Shown in pieces: positions 47,111-62,844 of a stretch of 64,000 bases of DNA. A program made the translations under genes and the position numbers. Positions within the stretch are counted from its first letter, which is position 1; each line of letters starts with the position of its first letter. Under the pieces are notes generated by a model. It saw only the letters and a program-made list of their open reading frames with translations, searched no databases and had not been told where the DNA came from. Source of the DNA: Microbacterium sp. 4R-513 (lineage in GTDB: Bacteria > Actinomycetota > Actinomycetes > Actinomycetales > Microbacteriaceae). The stretch is from contig NZ_CP049256.1 in assembly GCF_011046485.1 (NCBI RefSeq), positions 682,001-746,000 of the forward strand. The letters run 5' to 3'.

Positions 47111-48274
47111 CTACTGGCGGTACAGCTGAGGACCGGCCTCGAGCGTGCGCTCGTACTCGCGCTGCGCCTCGGTGTTGAGCTCGGTGACGCGCTTGCCGCG
47201 CGCAGCGACCCACGCGCCGAACCAGATGGTCAGCTCGCGACCGATGATGAACGCGATGACCGCGAGCGGAGCGAACAGGTTGCGCTGCAGCAGCTCGAGG
47301 CCCTCGCTCGAGGTGAGGCTCCAGAAGGGGGCCTGGAAGAGCTCGCCCAGGATGACGCCGAACCAGCTGAACAGGCCGACGAACAGGCCGAAGACGACCC
47401 AGTGCGCCCAGCGCCCGCGATTGATGATCGCACCGAGCAGCCAGAAGCCGATGAAGAACAGCACGACCGGCGTCCAGAACACCCACGATGTGAGGGTCGC
47501 GGTGAGGGCGTCGACGATGCCGGCGGCCTCGACATCCCCTCGGACGAGGCCGATGCCCAGCCACGCGGCGAGGAAGATGACGGCGAAGCTCAGGGCAGCC
47601 AGCAGGCCGATGGCCCCGGCCGCGGCTCGGTTGCCGCGCTGGCGGGGCGGTTCGGGCGCCTGCACGAAGATCGGCTGCGGAGCCGCGGTCGCAGCGCCGG
47701 CACCGGCGGCCGCACCCGCACCGGCGACGTAGGCGCCGTCCGCGGAAGTCGTGTCGGCCACCGGCTCGCTGGGCGCGACGACGGCCGCGGGAGCGGCGCT
47801 GTCGGCTGAGGGCTCATAGGCGCGTGCCGCGACGGAGCTCTCCGACGGCTCGTCGTCGTACGACGCGTTGTACGCCGCCTGGTAGGCCGCGGCATCCGTG
47901 ATCTCATCGTCCGTCGAGTCGGCGACGGGCGACGACGAGACAGGCGCATCGGCGCCTGCGACCGGCTCGGCTGCGACGGGACGCGCGTCGTCGACGGGAC
48001 GCGCCTCGTCGGCGGGACGAACGTCGTCCGCGAAACGAGCGTCCTCCCCAGGGCGGGAGTCGTCCAACGGGCGGGAGTCGTCCACAGGGCGGGAGTCGGC
48101 GGCGCGGGCGTCGGCGACGGATGCCTCGTCTCCTGTGACGGGCTCGGAGTGCGGGGCGGCATCCCGGCCGGCGGCCTCGGCCTCGGCGAGACTCTCGTCG
48201 GCGCTGCCGACGACGTCGTGGACCGGCTTCGGCTCTTCGACGGGCTCGCCGTAAGTCGACTTCGAGTCACTCAT
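47111..48274 (-). CDS. Membrane protein with long acidic repeat region, 387 residues
   Basis: I chose the ATG at 48274 (MSDSKSTYGEP), with GAGGAAG 8 nt upstream, over an earlier in-frame start. Residues about 1-205 are low-complexity and include a run of short units of the type DDSRPxDD/ADxxRPVDD. Four membrane helices follow (about 220-350) and then a charged C-terminal tail (REYERTLEAGPQLYRQ). I do not recognise a family. The repeat units are probably prone to length change. Confidence 0.75.
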   Translation of the reverse strand: MSDSKSTYGEPVEEPKPVHDVVGSADESLAEAEAAGRDAAPHSEPVTGDEASVADARAADSRPVDDSRPLDDSRPGEDARFADDVRPADEARPVDDARPVAAEPVAGADAPVSSSPVADSTDDEITDAAAYQAAYNASYDDEPSESSVAARAYEPSADSAAPAAVVAPSEPVADTTSADGAYVAGAGAAAGAGAATAAPQPIFVQAPEPPRQRGNRAAAGAIGLLAALSFAVIFLAAWLGIGLVRGDVEAAGIVDALTATLTSWVFWTPVVLFFIGFWLLGAIINRGRWAHWVVFGLFVGLFSWFGVILGELFQAPFWSLTSSEGLELLQRNLFAPLAVIAFIIGRELTIWFGAWVAARGKRVTELNTEAQREYERTLEAGPQLYRQ

Positions 48275-48405
48275 CGGATGCACTTCCTCACACGGGGCAC
48301 GCCCCCGCACCAGCGAGGCTAGCGCTCAGTGCCCCCATGCCCGCGGAGGCATGCCGCGGCGATTCGGCACGAATGCCCTTCATGGGCGCGGCTATGGTGA
48401 TCGGC

Positions 48406-49020
48406 ATGTCGCCTCGCACTCCCCTCCTCCGGCTGGCCCTCCCGATCGCGGCGGCGGCGCTCGGTCTCTCCGCGGCGCTCTCGGGGTGTGCGCCCGAGCC
48501 GGGAGCGACTCCCCAGCCGAACGCGTCGGCATCCGCGACGGCTTCCGGTGCGACCGCGTCCGGCACGGCGAGCCCGACGCCGAGCGGCTCCCCCACCGCT
48601 CAGGCGGCGATCCCGGACGACTGTGCGGGCATGCTCTCCTCGAGCGTGGCGTCGCAGCTCGAAGGGGTTCCGCTCAACGACCCCGTCCTCGGCGTTCCCA
48701 CCGGCAAGCAGTCCGACGGCAGCCTCGTCTGCATCTGGCGCGACCCTGCCGCGGACACGACCTACCTCGCGACGGCGATCTCGAAGAAGAACCGCGGCCC
48801 GGCGCTCGACATGCTCAACCAGCTCGCCGACGAGGAGGGCTACACCTGCTACACGCCGGACCTCGGCACGAGGTGCGAGAAGACCTGGCCAGATCCCACA
48901 TATCCCGTGACCGACGGCCGGACGCTCTTCTGGCGCGACGACATCCTCATCGACACGCAGTACTCCAACCTCGCTCCGCCGGGGTTCACCGCCGCGCTCG
49001 TCGCCTCGATCTGGGGCTGA
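48406..49020 (+). CDS. Lipoprotein, 204 residues
   Basis: The signal peptide ends in a lipobox LSGC with Cys28, so it is probably anchored on the outer face of the membrane. A Thr/Ser/Ala/Pro linker follows to about residue 65. The domain after it has four or more cysteines: DDCAGM, VCIWRD, GYTCYT and TRCEK, ending VASIWG. The Cys/Trp pattern recalls DUF3558-like actinobacterial lipoproteins, but I cannot confirm that. I chose the ATG at 48406 because it gives the cleanest signal peptide; ATGs upstream are in frame. It converges on a gene of exactly the same length 16 nt downstream. Confidence 0.8.
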   Translation: MSPRTPLLRLALPIAAAALGLSAALSGCAPEPGATPQPNASASATASGATASGTASPTPSGSPTAQAAIPDDCAGMLSSSVASQLEGVPLNDPVLGVPTGKQSDGSLVCIWRDPAADTTYLATAISKKNRGPALDMLNQLADEEGYTCYTPDLGTRCEKTWPDPTYPVTDGRTLFWRDDILIDTQYSNLAPPGFTAALVASIWG

Positions 49021-49036
49021 CGCCGGCCGGTCGAGG

Positions 49037-49651
49037 TCAGCCCCAGACGAAGGCGGCGAGCCGGCTCCCGTAGTGCTCGGGATGCCACGTCGTCTCGACG
49101 CTCGCGAGCCACAGGCCGTCCCGCACGGCGTGCTCCTCGACGATCCCCGCCGATGACCGCCGGCATGCGACGCCCGATCCCAACGGCCGGCACGAGAAGC
49201 CCTGGCCCAGGAGCGCGGCCTCGGTGACGGTCGAGGCATCCGTCCCCACCGTCGAGAGGGTCGTGATGATCGCGCCCCGCGGCGACCGCCACGCGCATGT
49301 GACGCGCACGGTCGGCTGGAGGGCGTCGACGAGGGCCGTCACGGCGGTCGCGGGCGCAGCGTGCGTCTGCGAGAGAAGGGAGTCGGGGGTCCAGGCGAGC
49401 TCGCCCCACAGCTGCGACGGATAGACGTCGCGGCAGTCGAGCTGCGCGGCGCCGTCCAGCGCGAGCGTCGAGACGGGCCCGGCGGATGCAGCCTGCGGCT
49501 TCGAGGTCGCCGACCGCAGGGTGTCGCCGACGAAGCCGACGGTGCCCGGAACGGCCGGGATCGCGAGCCAGACGAGCGCGCCGACGACGCCGGCGCACAG
49601 CAGCCCCACAGGCCATGCGAGCCAGAGATTGCGACCGCCGATGCGCGCCAT
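49037..49651 (-). CDS. Membrane-anchored exported protein, 204 residues, probable paralogue of the lipoprotein
   Basis: One N-terminal helix (about 9-33) is followed by an extracellular domain. Cysteines sit in the order LDCRDV, VTCAWRSP, GFSCRP and VACRR, and the protein ends AAFVWG. The same order of Cys, CxWR, G-aromatic-xC, C and terminal WG occurs in the convergent lipoprotein, which has the same length. A GAGGGG ribosome binding site precedes the ATG at 49651. No function is recognisable. Confidence 0.75.
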   Translation of the reverse strand: MARIGGRNLWLAWPVGLLCAGVVGALVWLAIPAVPGTVGFVGDTLRSATSKPQAASAGPVSTLALDGAAQLDCRDVYPSQLWGELAWTPDSLLSQTHAAPATAVTALVDALQPTVRVTCAWRSPRGAIITTLSTVGTDASTVTEAALLGQGFSCRPLGSGVACRRSSAGIVEEHAVRDGLWLASVETTWHPEHYGSRLAAFVWG

Positions 49652-49715
49652 GATCTGCCCCTCGTCTCCACGGTAAGCGGCGGCCGCCGGGACGCCGGTT
49701 CGGCACGCGGAGACG

Positions 49716-49747
49716 ACGAAGGCCCCGGCGCGAGCCGGGGCCTTCGT
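49716..49747 (-). terminator. rpoBC terminator
   Basis: A perfect 14-bp stem (ACGAAGGCCCCGGC with GCCGGGGCCTTCGT) and a 4-nt loop lie about 36 nt beyond the rpoC stop. It is the strongest hairpin in the window. Confidence 0.85.
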
Positions 49748-49783
49748 GTGCGGGCGACGGATGCCGAGGCATCCGTCAGCCGA

Positions 49784-53656
<3,873 letters not shown>

Positions 53657-53707
53657 TAGTTCTCCTGTGTCGGAATTCTGTGTGGTGAGTCAGTCGGTCG
53701 CGGAGCG

Positions 53708-57205
<3,498 letters not shown>

Positions 57206-57367
57206 GGGAATTCCTCCGTGGGCCCGTGAGGGCCCGTTTCCTTGTCGTCAGGTGGAGTGCTCGTTCTTCCCCATAGCCCGCATGTCGCACACCGCGATGA
57301 AGCGGGGGCACGCGGGCGCAGCCGACCACCATATGAGGGCAGGGGGAATCCAAGAGCGCAACTACCA

Positions 57368-57396
57368 ACTATACGTCGTTCGACGCGCCATGTCCA
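57368..57396 (-). promoter_or_regulatory. Predicted rpoBC promoter
   Basis: TGGACA (57391-57396) and TATAGT (57368-57373) are exactly 17 nt apart on the minus strand, near consensus. The stretch between it and rpoB (57206-57367) holds no gene. A plus-strand promoter begins only 9 nt away. Confidence 0.75.
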
Positions 57397-57405
57397 GCGC
57401 GATTC

Positions 57406-57434
57406 TTGACGAGGGCCTGATGCTGCGGTATAAC
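57406..57434 (+). promoter_or_regulatory. Predicted promoter of the first STAND gene
   Basis: TTGACG (57406-57411) and TATAAC (57429-57434) are 17 nt apart on the plus strand, near consensus. The start site would be near 57441, about 85 nt before the ATG at 57526. It is back to back with the rpoBC promoter. Confidence 0.7.
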
Positions 57435-57509
57435 CCGGGATTTCGGCCTCGGTTCACGGCCCCGGGATACGGGAACAGGATGCCGGGGCATGACATTCCC
57501 GCCCGGTCC

Positions 57510-58003
57510 GGGCCATGATGTGGTCATGGCTGGGGCCCACCGTCCCGCGATCCGCACGCCCGACCAGCGGATCCGGGTCTTCGTCAGCTCGACCCTCCGC
57601 GAGCTCGCCGACGAGCGCGCCGCCGCGCGCGCCGCGATCGAACGCATGCGCCTGGCACCTGTCATGTTCGAACTCGGCGCCCGCCCGCACCCGCCCCGCG
57701 AGCTGTACCGCTCCTACCTCGAGCAGTCCGACGTGTTCGTCGGCATCTACTGGGAGAGCTACGGCTGGGTCGCCCCTGACGAGCAGATCTCCGGCCTCGA
57801 GGACGAATACGACCTCGCCCCCGCCACGATGCCCAAACTCATCTACATCAAGGCATCCGAGAACCGCGAACCCCGCCTCAAGCAGCTCATCGCCCGCATC
57901 CAGAAAGACGACCACGCCGCCTACCTCCCCTTCCACACCGCCGAAGAACTCCAAGACCGCATCGCCGACGACCTCGCCACCCTCCTCGCCGAACGCTTCG
58001 ACG
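57510..58003 (+). repeat. Direct repeat, copy 1 (5' part of first STAND gene)
   Basis: These 494 bp match 60195-60688 at all but two positions, and both differences are synonymous (CTC/CTG and CCT/CCC). The match begins 16 nt before the ATG and stops abruptly after the DUF4062 region. Confidence 0.95.
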
Positions 58004-60141
58004 CGGCCGGGGCGGGGGCCGAGGCATCCGGAGAGGATCCGGCTCTGGGCAAGGTCCCCGTGCCGTACTCCTCGACGATCGGCAGAGAGGACGACCTGCG
58101 GCGGGTGCGCGAGCTGCTCGTGAAGGGCGGCGACCGCGTCGTGACCCTCGCGGGTCCCGGCGGCATCGGCAAGAGCCGTCTCGCCATCGAGGTCGCCCGC
58201 GCGAGCGGCGACCTCTTCCGCGACGGCGTGTATTTCGTGCTGCTCGAGGGCGTGCACGAGCCCGGCCTGCTCCTGTCGACGATCGCCTACTCGCTCGGCG
58301 TCCGCGACAGCGGCGCCGTCGACCTCGAGGAGCGCATCGCGCACGCGCTCGCCGGCCGCCGCGTGCTCATCGTCCTCGACAACTTCGAGCAGATCGTGGA
58401 TGCCGCGCCCGTCCTCGTCCGCCTCTACACGGCCGCCCCGCTCGCGACCTTCCTCGTCACGAGCCGCGTCCTGCTGCGCATCCGCGGCGAGCAGGTCTAC
58501 GAGGTCGAGGCGCTGTCCGCACCCACGGCGTCCGAGCCCGCCACGATGCATCGCGCCCGGCGGTCGTCCGCCGTCGCGCTCTTCGTCGACCGCGCGCGGG
58601 CGGTCCGGCCCGACTTCGTCCTGACCGACGAGAACGTCGGCCACGTCGTGAGCATCTGCCGGCGCCTCGACGGCCTCCCCCTCGCGATCGAGCTCGCCGC
58701 GGCCAAGGTGCGGGCGCTCAACCCCGCCGCGATCGACCGGCGGCTCGAGCAGAGCCTCCCGATGCTCGCGGCGACCTCGCGGGACCTGCCGGAGCGGCAC
58801 CGCACGATGCGGGCCGCGATCGACTGGAGCGTGAGCCTCCTCCCCGCCGTCCAGCGCGACCTCCTCGAAGACCTCGGGGTCTTCGCGACCCGGTTCTCGC
58901 TCGACGCCGTCGAGGCGGTGAGCGAGGGGCGCAGCTGGCGGGACGAGGTCCTCGACGCGCTCGGCGCGGTGGTCGACGCATCCCTCGTCAAGCAGGTGGA
59001 TGTCGGGGGGCGATCGACCTTCTCTCTGCTCGCCACGGTCCGCGAGTACGCGCTCGGGCGACTGGAGGAGCGCGGCGAGGCCGAGACGATGCGCCGGGCG
59101 CACGCCGACTACTACGCCGATCTCGTCCGCCGCCTCTCACCGGACCTGCGCGGGCCCGCGCAGATCGAGACGGTGCGGCTGCTGAGCCTCGAGCTGTCGA
59201 ACCTCCGCGCGGCGGTGCGGCACCTCGTCGCCAGCGATCGGCTCGACGACGCCGGCGACTTCGCGTGGGAGCTCTTCGTGTACTGGTGGATCTCGGGCTT
59301 CTTCAGCGAAGTGCGGCTGTGGATGCTGGAGCTGCTCGAGAAGCGGTATCCGATCTCCACCCGCACGCGAGCCGTCGCGGTCTTCTTCACGGTGTGGGGC
59401 GAGATGTGGCGGCGTCCGTCGGAGGAGGTCATCGAGCGGCTGGGCGAGTCGTCGCGGCTCTTCCAGGAGAGCGGGGACGCGGATGCCGCGGCCATGGCGC
59501 TGGCCGCGCGGGGCTCGACCCGCATGCGGTTCCCCGACCTCGACATGCCCGCCGCGCAGGCCGAGGTCGAGCAGGCGCGGGAGGTCTTCCACCGCCTCGG
59601 CAACTGGTGGCTCGAGGCGCTGACGGATGTCGCGCTCGGCCTCCTCGCGATGGCCCGTGGCGCCTTCCCCGAGTCGCTCGAGCACTTCGAGCGGGCGACG
59701 GCCACCGGCGTCCGCGAGAAGGACGCCTTCACGCAGGTCGTGGCGGGCAACAATGTCGCGCGCGTGCGGCTGCTCGGCGGCGACGTCGACGGCGCGGTGG
59801 CGATGTACCGGACGACGCTCGAGCTCGCGGCCCTCCTGCACTACGACGAAGGCGCGCAGTACGCCCTCGAGGGGATGAGCGCCGTCGCCGCCCTGCGGGG
59901 CGACGCGTGGCAGGCGGGCGCCCTGTCCGCGGTCGCGGCGGCCATCCGCCAGCGGGTCGGGCAGTACGACGTCGAGGGCTTCGCCGGCCACCGGGAGCAG
60001 CTCGAGGCCGTGCGCGCGTTCCAGCCGGAGGCCGTGGCGGCGGGAGAGCAGGCGGGCGACGACATGAGCATCGCCGAGGCGTACGCGCTGGCCCTTCCCG
60101 ACGCCGACGTCGCCGTTCAGCGCGCGCTCGCGCAGTGGTGA
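57526..60141 (+). CDS. STAND NTPase: DUF4062, NB-ARC and TPR-like domains (copy 1), 871 residues
   Basis: I chose the ATG at 57526 because the sequence shared with copy 2 brackets it; an in-frame ATG at 57490 also exists. DUF4062 spans about 15-115 (RVFVSSTLRELADER, FVGIYWESYGW). The NTPase core has Walker A GPGGIGKS (210-217), Walker B LIVLDN (281-286), VTSR (311-314) and GLPLA (383-387). A winged-helix-like segment and helical TPR-type repeats fill about 500-871. No DNA-binding HTH, membrane helix or known nuclease is visible. The layout is that of NLR-like signal-transducing ATPases: a C-terminal sensor, a nucleotide switch and an N-terminal effector or adaptor. A role in phage or stress response is inference. 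Residues 1-159 are identical to copy 2. Confidence 0.85.
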   Translation: MAGAHRPAIRTPDQRIRVFVSSTLRELADERAAARAAIERMRLAPVMFELGARPHPPRELYRSYLEQSDVFVGIYWESYGWVAPDEQISGLEDEYDLAPATMPKLIYIKASENREPRLKQLIARIQKDDHAAYLPFHTAEELQDRIADDLATLLAERFDAAGAGAEASGEDPALGKVPVPYSSTIGREDDLRRVRELLVKGGDRVVTLAGPGGIGKSRLAIEVARASGDLFRDGVYFVLLEGVHEPGLLLSTIAYSLGVRDSGAVDLEERIAHALAGRRVLIVLDNFEQIVDAAPVLVRLYTAAPLATFLVTSRVLLRIRGEQVYEVEALSAPTASEPATMHRARRSSAVALFVDRARAVRPDFVLTDENVGHVVSICRRLDGLPLAIELAAAKVRALNPAAIDRRLEQSLPMLAATSRDLPERHRTMRAAIDWSVSLLPAVQRDLLEDLGVFATRFSLDAVEAVSEGRSWRDEVLDALGAVVDASLVKQVDVGGRSTFSLLATVREYALGRLEERGEAETMRRAHADYYADLVRRLSPDLRGPAQIETVRLLSLELSNLRAAVRHLVASDRLDDAGDFAWELFVYWWISGFFSEVRLWMLELLEKRYPISTRTRAVAVFFTVWGEMWRRPSEEVIERLGESSRLFQESGDADAAAMALAARGSTRMRFPDLDMPAAQAEVEQAREVFHRLGNWWLEALTDVALGLLAMARGAFPESLEHFERATATGVREKDAFTQVVAGNNVARVRLLGGDVDGAVAMYRTTLELAALLHYDEGAQYALEGMSAVAALRGDAWQAGALSAVAAAIRQRVGQYDVEGFAGHREQLEAVRAFQPEAVAAGEQAGDDMSIAEAYALALPDADVAVQRALAQW

Positions 60142-60158
60142 GCAGGTGACACGCGCCG

Positions 60159-60172
60159 ATCTGCATGCAGAT
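60159..60172. promoter_or_regulatory. Perfect 14-bp palindrome before the second STAND gene
   Basis: ATCTGCATGCAGAT lies in the 69-nt gap between the two STAND genes, just before an alternative in-frame ATG at 60175. It could be an operator or simply a short palindrome. No equivalent is present upstream of the first copy. Confidence 0.35.
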
Positions 60173-60194
60173 GCATGACAGGAGACGGTGCTCG

Positions 60195-60688
60195 GGGCCA
60201 TGATGTGGTCATGGCTGGGGCCCACCGTCCCGCGATCCGCACGCCCGACCAGCGGATCCGGGTCTTCGTCAGCTCGACCCTGCGCGAGCTCGCCGACGAG
60301 CGCGCCGCCGCGCGCGCCGCGATCGAACGCATGCGCCTGGCACCTGTCATGTTCGAACTCGGCGCCCGCCCGCACCCGCCCCGCGAGCTGTACCGCTCCT
60401 ACCTCGAGCAGTCCGACGTGTTCGTCGGCATCTACTGGGAGAGCTACGGCTGGGTCGCCCCCGACGAGCAGATCTCCGGCCTCGAGGACGAATACGACCT
60501 CGCCCCCGCCACGATGCCCAAACTCATCTACATCAAGGCATCCGAGAACCGCGAACCCCGCCTCAAGCAGCTCATCGCCCGCATCCAGAAAGACGACCAC
60601 GCCGCCTACCTCCCCTTCCACACCGCCGAAGAACTCCAAGACCGCATCGCCGACGACCTCGCCACCCTCCTCGCCGAACGCTTCGACG
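60195..60688 (+). repeat. Direct repeat, copy 2 (5' part of second STAND gene)
   Basis: This is the partner of 57510-58003, offset 2685 bp, with two mismatches in 494 bp. Outside it the two genes diverge clearly at both DNA and protein level. Confidence 0.95.
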
Positions 60689-62835
60689 AATCGCGCGAGG
60701 CTCGCGACGACGCCGCGCCGGAGTCCGTCGAGCAGCTCGCGGGGAAGGTGCCCGTGCCCTATACGGCCACGATCGGCCGCGAGCGGGATCTGCAGGGTGT
60801 GCGCGAGCTGCTCGCCGGCGACCACCGGGTCGTGAGCCTCATCGGCCCGGGCGGGATCGGCAAGAGCCGCCTGGCCATCGAGACGGCGCTCGCGACCGCC
60901 GACCTGTTCCCGGACGGCACCTACTTCGTGCCCCTCGAGGGCGTCTTCGAAGCGGGGCTGCTCCTCCCGACGATCGCGTACTTCCTCGGCATCCGCGACA
61001 ACGGCGAAGCGGCGCTCGAGGAGCGCATCGCGCACGCTCTCGCCGGCCGCCGCGTCCTCGTCGTGCTCGACAACTTCGAGCAGATCGTGGATGCCGCGCC
61101 CGTCCTCGTGCGCCTGTACGACCTGGCCCCCCTCGCGACCTTCCTCGTGACGAGCCGGATCGTGCTGCGCATCCGCGGCGAGCAGGTGTACGACGTCGGA
61201 GCGCTCACGACCCCCGACGAAGCCGTGCCGACGTCACTCGAGCGTGCCCGGCGATCGACCGCCTGCGCCCTCTTCGTCGACCGCGCCGAGGCCGCCAAGC
61301 CGGGATTCGAGCTCACCGACGAGAACGCCCAGTCGGTCGCCGACATCTGCCGTCGCCTCGAGGGCCTTCCGCTGGCGATCGAACTCGCCGCCGCCAAGGT
61401 GCGGCTGCTGACGCCCCAGGTGATCGCCGAGCGTCTGCAGCAGAGCCTTCCGCTCCTCACGGCCGCCGTGCGCGATCTGCCCGAGCGCCACCGCACGATG
61501 CGCGCGACGATCGACTGGAGCGTGAGCCTGCTGCCGCCGGAGCAGCGCGACCTCCTCGAGGATCTCGGCGTCTTCGCGCGGCGGTTCACACTCGACGCCG
61601 TCGAGGCGCTGGGCGTCGGGCGATCGTGGGAGGGGCAGGCGCTCGACGGCCTCACGGCGCTCATCGACGGGTCGCTCGTGAGGTCGTTCGAGATGGCGGG
61701 GCAGTCGGTGTACTCGCTGCTCGCGATCGTGCGCGAATACGCGCTCGGGCGCCTGAAGGAGCGGGGCGAGGCCGACCGGATGCGCGCCGCTCACGCCGAC
61801 TACTACGGCACCGTGGTCACGCGGCTGGCCCCGAGTCTCCGCGGTCGCGGCCAGGCCGACGCCGTCGCCCAGCTCGGCCTGGAGCTGCCGAACCTCCGCG
61901 CCGCCGTCCGCCACCTGATCTACACCGACCGGCTGGACGACGCCGGCGACTTCGCCTGGCGCCTGCTCATCTACTGGTGGATCGCCGGATTCTTCGGCGA
62001 GGTGCGCGTCTGGATGCTCGAGCTCCTCGAGAAGGAGCAGCCCATCACGCAGCACACGCGCGCCGTCGCGTGGTTCTTCGCACTGTGGGGCGAGATGTGG
62101 CAGCGGCCGAGCGAGCAGGTCGTCGCGGGTCTCGGCGAGTGCGTGCGGCTGTTCGCGGAGAGCGGGGACGAGGATGCGTCGGCCATGGCCCTCGCGGCCC
62201 GTGCGACGGCACGCATCCAGTACTCGGGCGACGACATCGAGAAGGCCGAGGCCGAGCTCACGGAGGCCGTCGCGAAGCTGCACGACATCGGGAACAACTG
62301 GGCCGAGGCCATCACGCTCGTCTCGCTGGCCCGCCTCGCGTGGGTGCGCGGCGACACCGACCTCGCCCTCCAGCGGTTCGACGAGGCCGCGGGTGTCGCC
62401 CACGCGAGCGGCGACATCTTCACCAGCTCCGTCGCCGGCAACCTGCGCGCCCGCCTCAACTTCCTGAAAGGCAAGGTCGAGGAGGCCGAAGCGGAGTTCG
62501 TCGAGACCCTCCACCTGTCCATCCGGCTGCACTACGACGAGGGCGTCGCCTACGGCCTCGAGGGCGTCTGCGCCATCGCGGCCGCGCGGGGCGACGCCTG
62601 GCGTGCGGGTGCGCTCGCGAAGGCCGCCGAGTCGATCCGCCACCGCATCGGCGTATTCGACGCGGAGGCCTTCACCGTCCACACGCCCTACCTCGAGGCG
62701 CTCCGCGAGAGCGACCCCGACGGCGTCGCGGCGGGCGAGCGGGACGGTGCCGAGCAGAGCCTCGCCGAGGCGGTCTGCGTAGCGCTGCCCGATGCGGATC
62801 AGTCCGCCGTCGCGACGACGCTGGCGCACTGGTAG
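60211..62835 (+). CDS. STAND NTPase: DUF4062, NB-ARC and TPR-like domains (copy 2), 874 residues
   Basis: The architecture is the same as copy 1: DUF4062 (about 15-115), Walker A GPGGIGKS, Walker B LVVLDN, VTSR, GLPLA and a helical TPR-type C-terminus. The first 159 residues are identical to copy 1, while the sensor-like C-terminal half is clearly divergent. It follows copy 1 by 69 nt in the same direction and is probably co-transcribed. The ATG at 60211 is preferred, with an in-frame ATG at 60175 as alternative; neither has a strong ribosome binding site. It ends 9 nt from the convergent PxpB-PxpC gene. Two proteins with one shared effector-like domain and different sensors would fit recognition of two ligands; that is inference. 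Confidence 0.85.
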   Translation: MAGAHRPAIRTPDQRIRVFVSSTLRELADERAAARAAIERMRLAPVMFELGARPHPPRELYRSYLEQSDVFVGIYWESYGWVAPDEQISGLEDEYDLAPATMPKLIYIKASENREPRLKQLIARIQKDDHAAYLPFHTAEELQDRIADDLATLLAERFDESREARDDAAPESVEQLAGKVPVPYTATIGRERDLQGVRELLAGDHRVVSLIGPGGIGKSRLAIETALATADLFPDGTYFVPLEGVFEAGLLLPTIAYFLGIRDNGEAALEERIAHALAGRRVLVVLDNFEQIVDAAPVLVRLYDLAPLATFLVTSRIVLRIRGEQVYDVGALTTPDEAVPTSLERARRSTACALFVDRAEAAKPGFELTDENAQSVADICRRLEGLPLAIELAAAKVRLLTPQVIAERLQQSLPLLTAAVRDLPERHRTMRATIDWSVSLLPPEQRDLLEDLGVFARRFTLDAVEALGVGRSWEGQALDGLTALIDGSLVRSFEMAGQSVYSLLAIVREYALGRLKERGEADRMRAAHADYYGTVVTRLAPSLRGRGQADAVAQLGLELPNLRAAVRHLIYTDRLDDAGDFAWRLLIYWWIAGFFGEVRVWMLELLEKEQPITQHTRAVAWFFALWGEMWQRPSEQVVAGLGECVRLFAESGDEDASAMALAARATARIQYSGDDIEKAEAELTEAVAKLHDIGNNWAEAITLVSLARLAWVRGDTDLALQRFDEAAGVAHASGDIFTSSVAGNLRARLNFLKGKVEEAEAEFVETLHLSIRLHYDEGVAYGLEGVCAIAAARGDAWRAGALAKAAESIRHRIGVFDAEAFTVHTPYLEALRESDPDGVAAGERDGAEQSLAEAVCVALPDADQSAVATTLAHW

Positions 62836-62844
62836 CCGGCGGCG

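Noticed and set aside
57490..57525. Upstream ATG start for the first STAND gene (12 extra residues)
   Set aside because: It is kept only as an alternative. The added residues are unconserved between the two copies up to the shared block, and neither start has a clear ribosome binding site.
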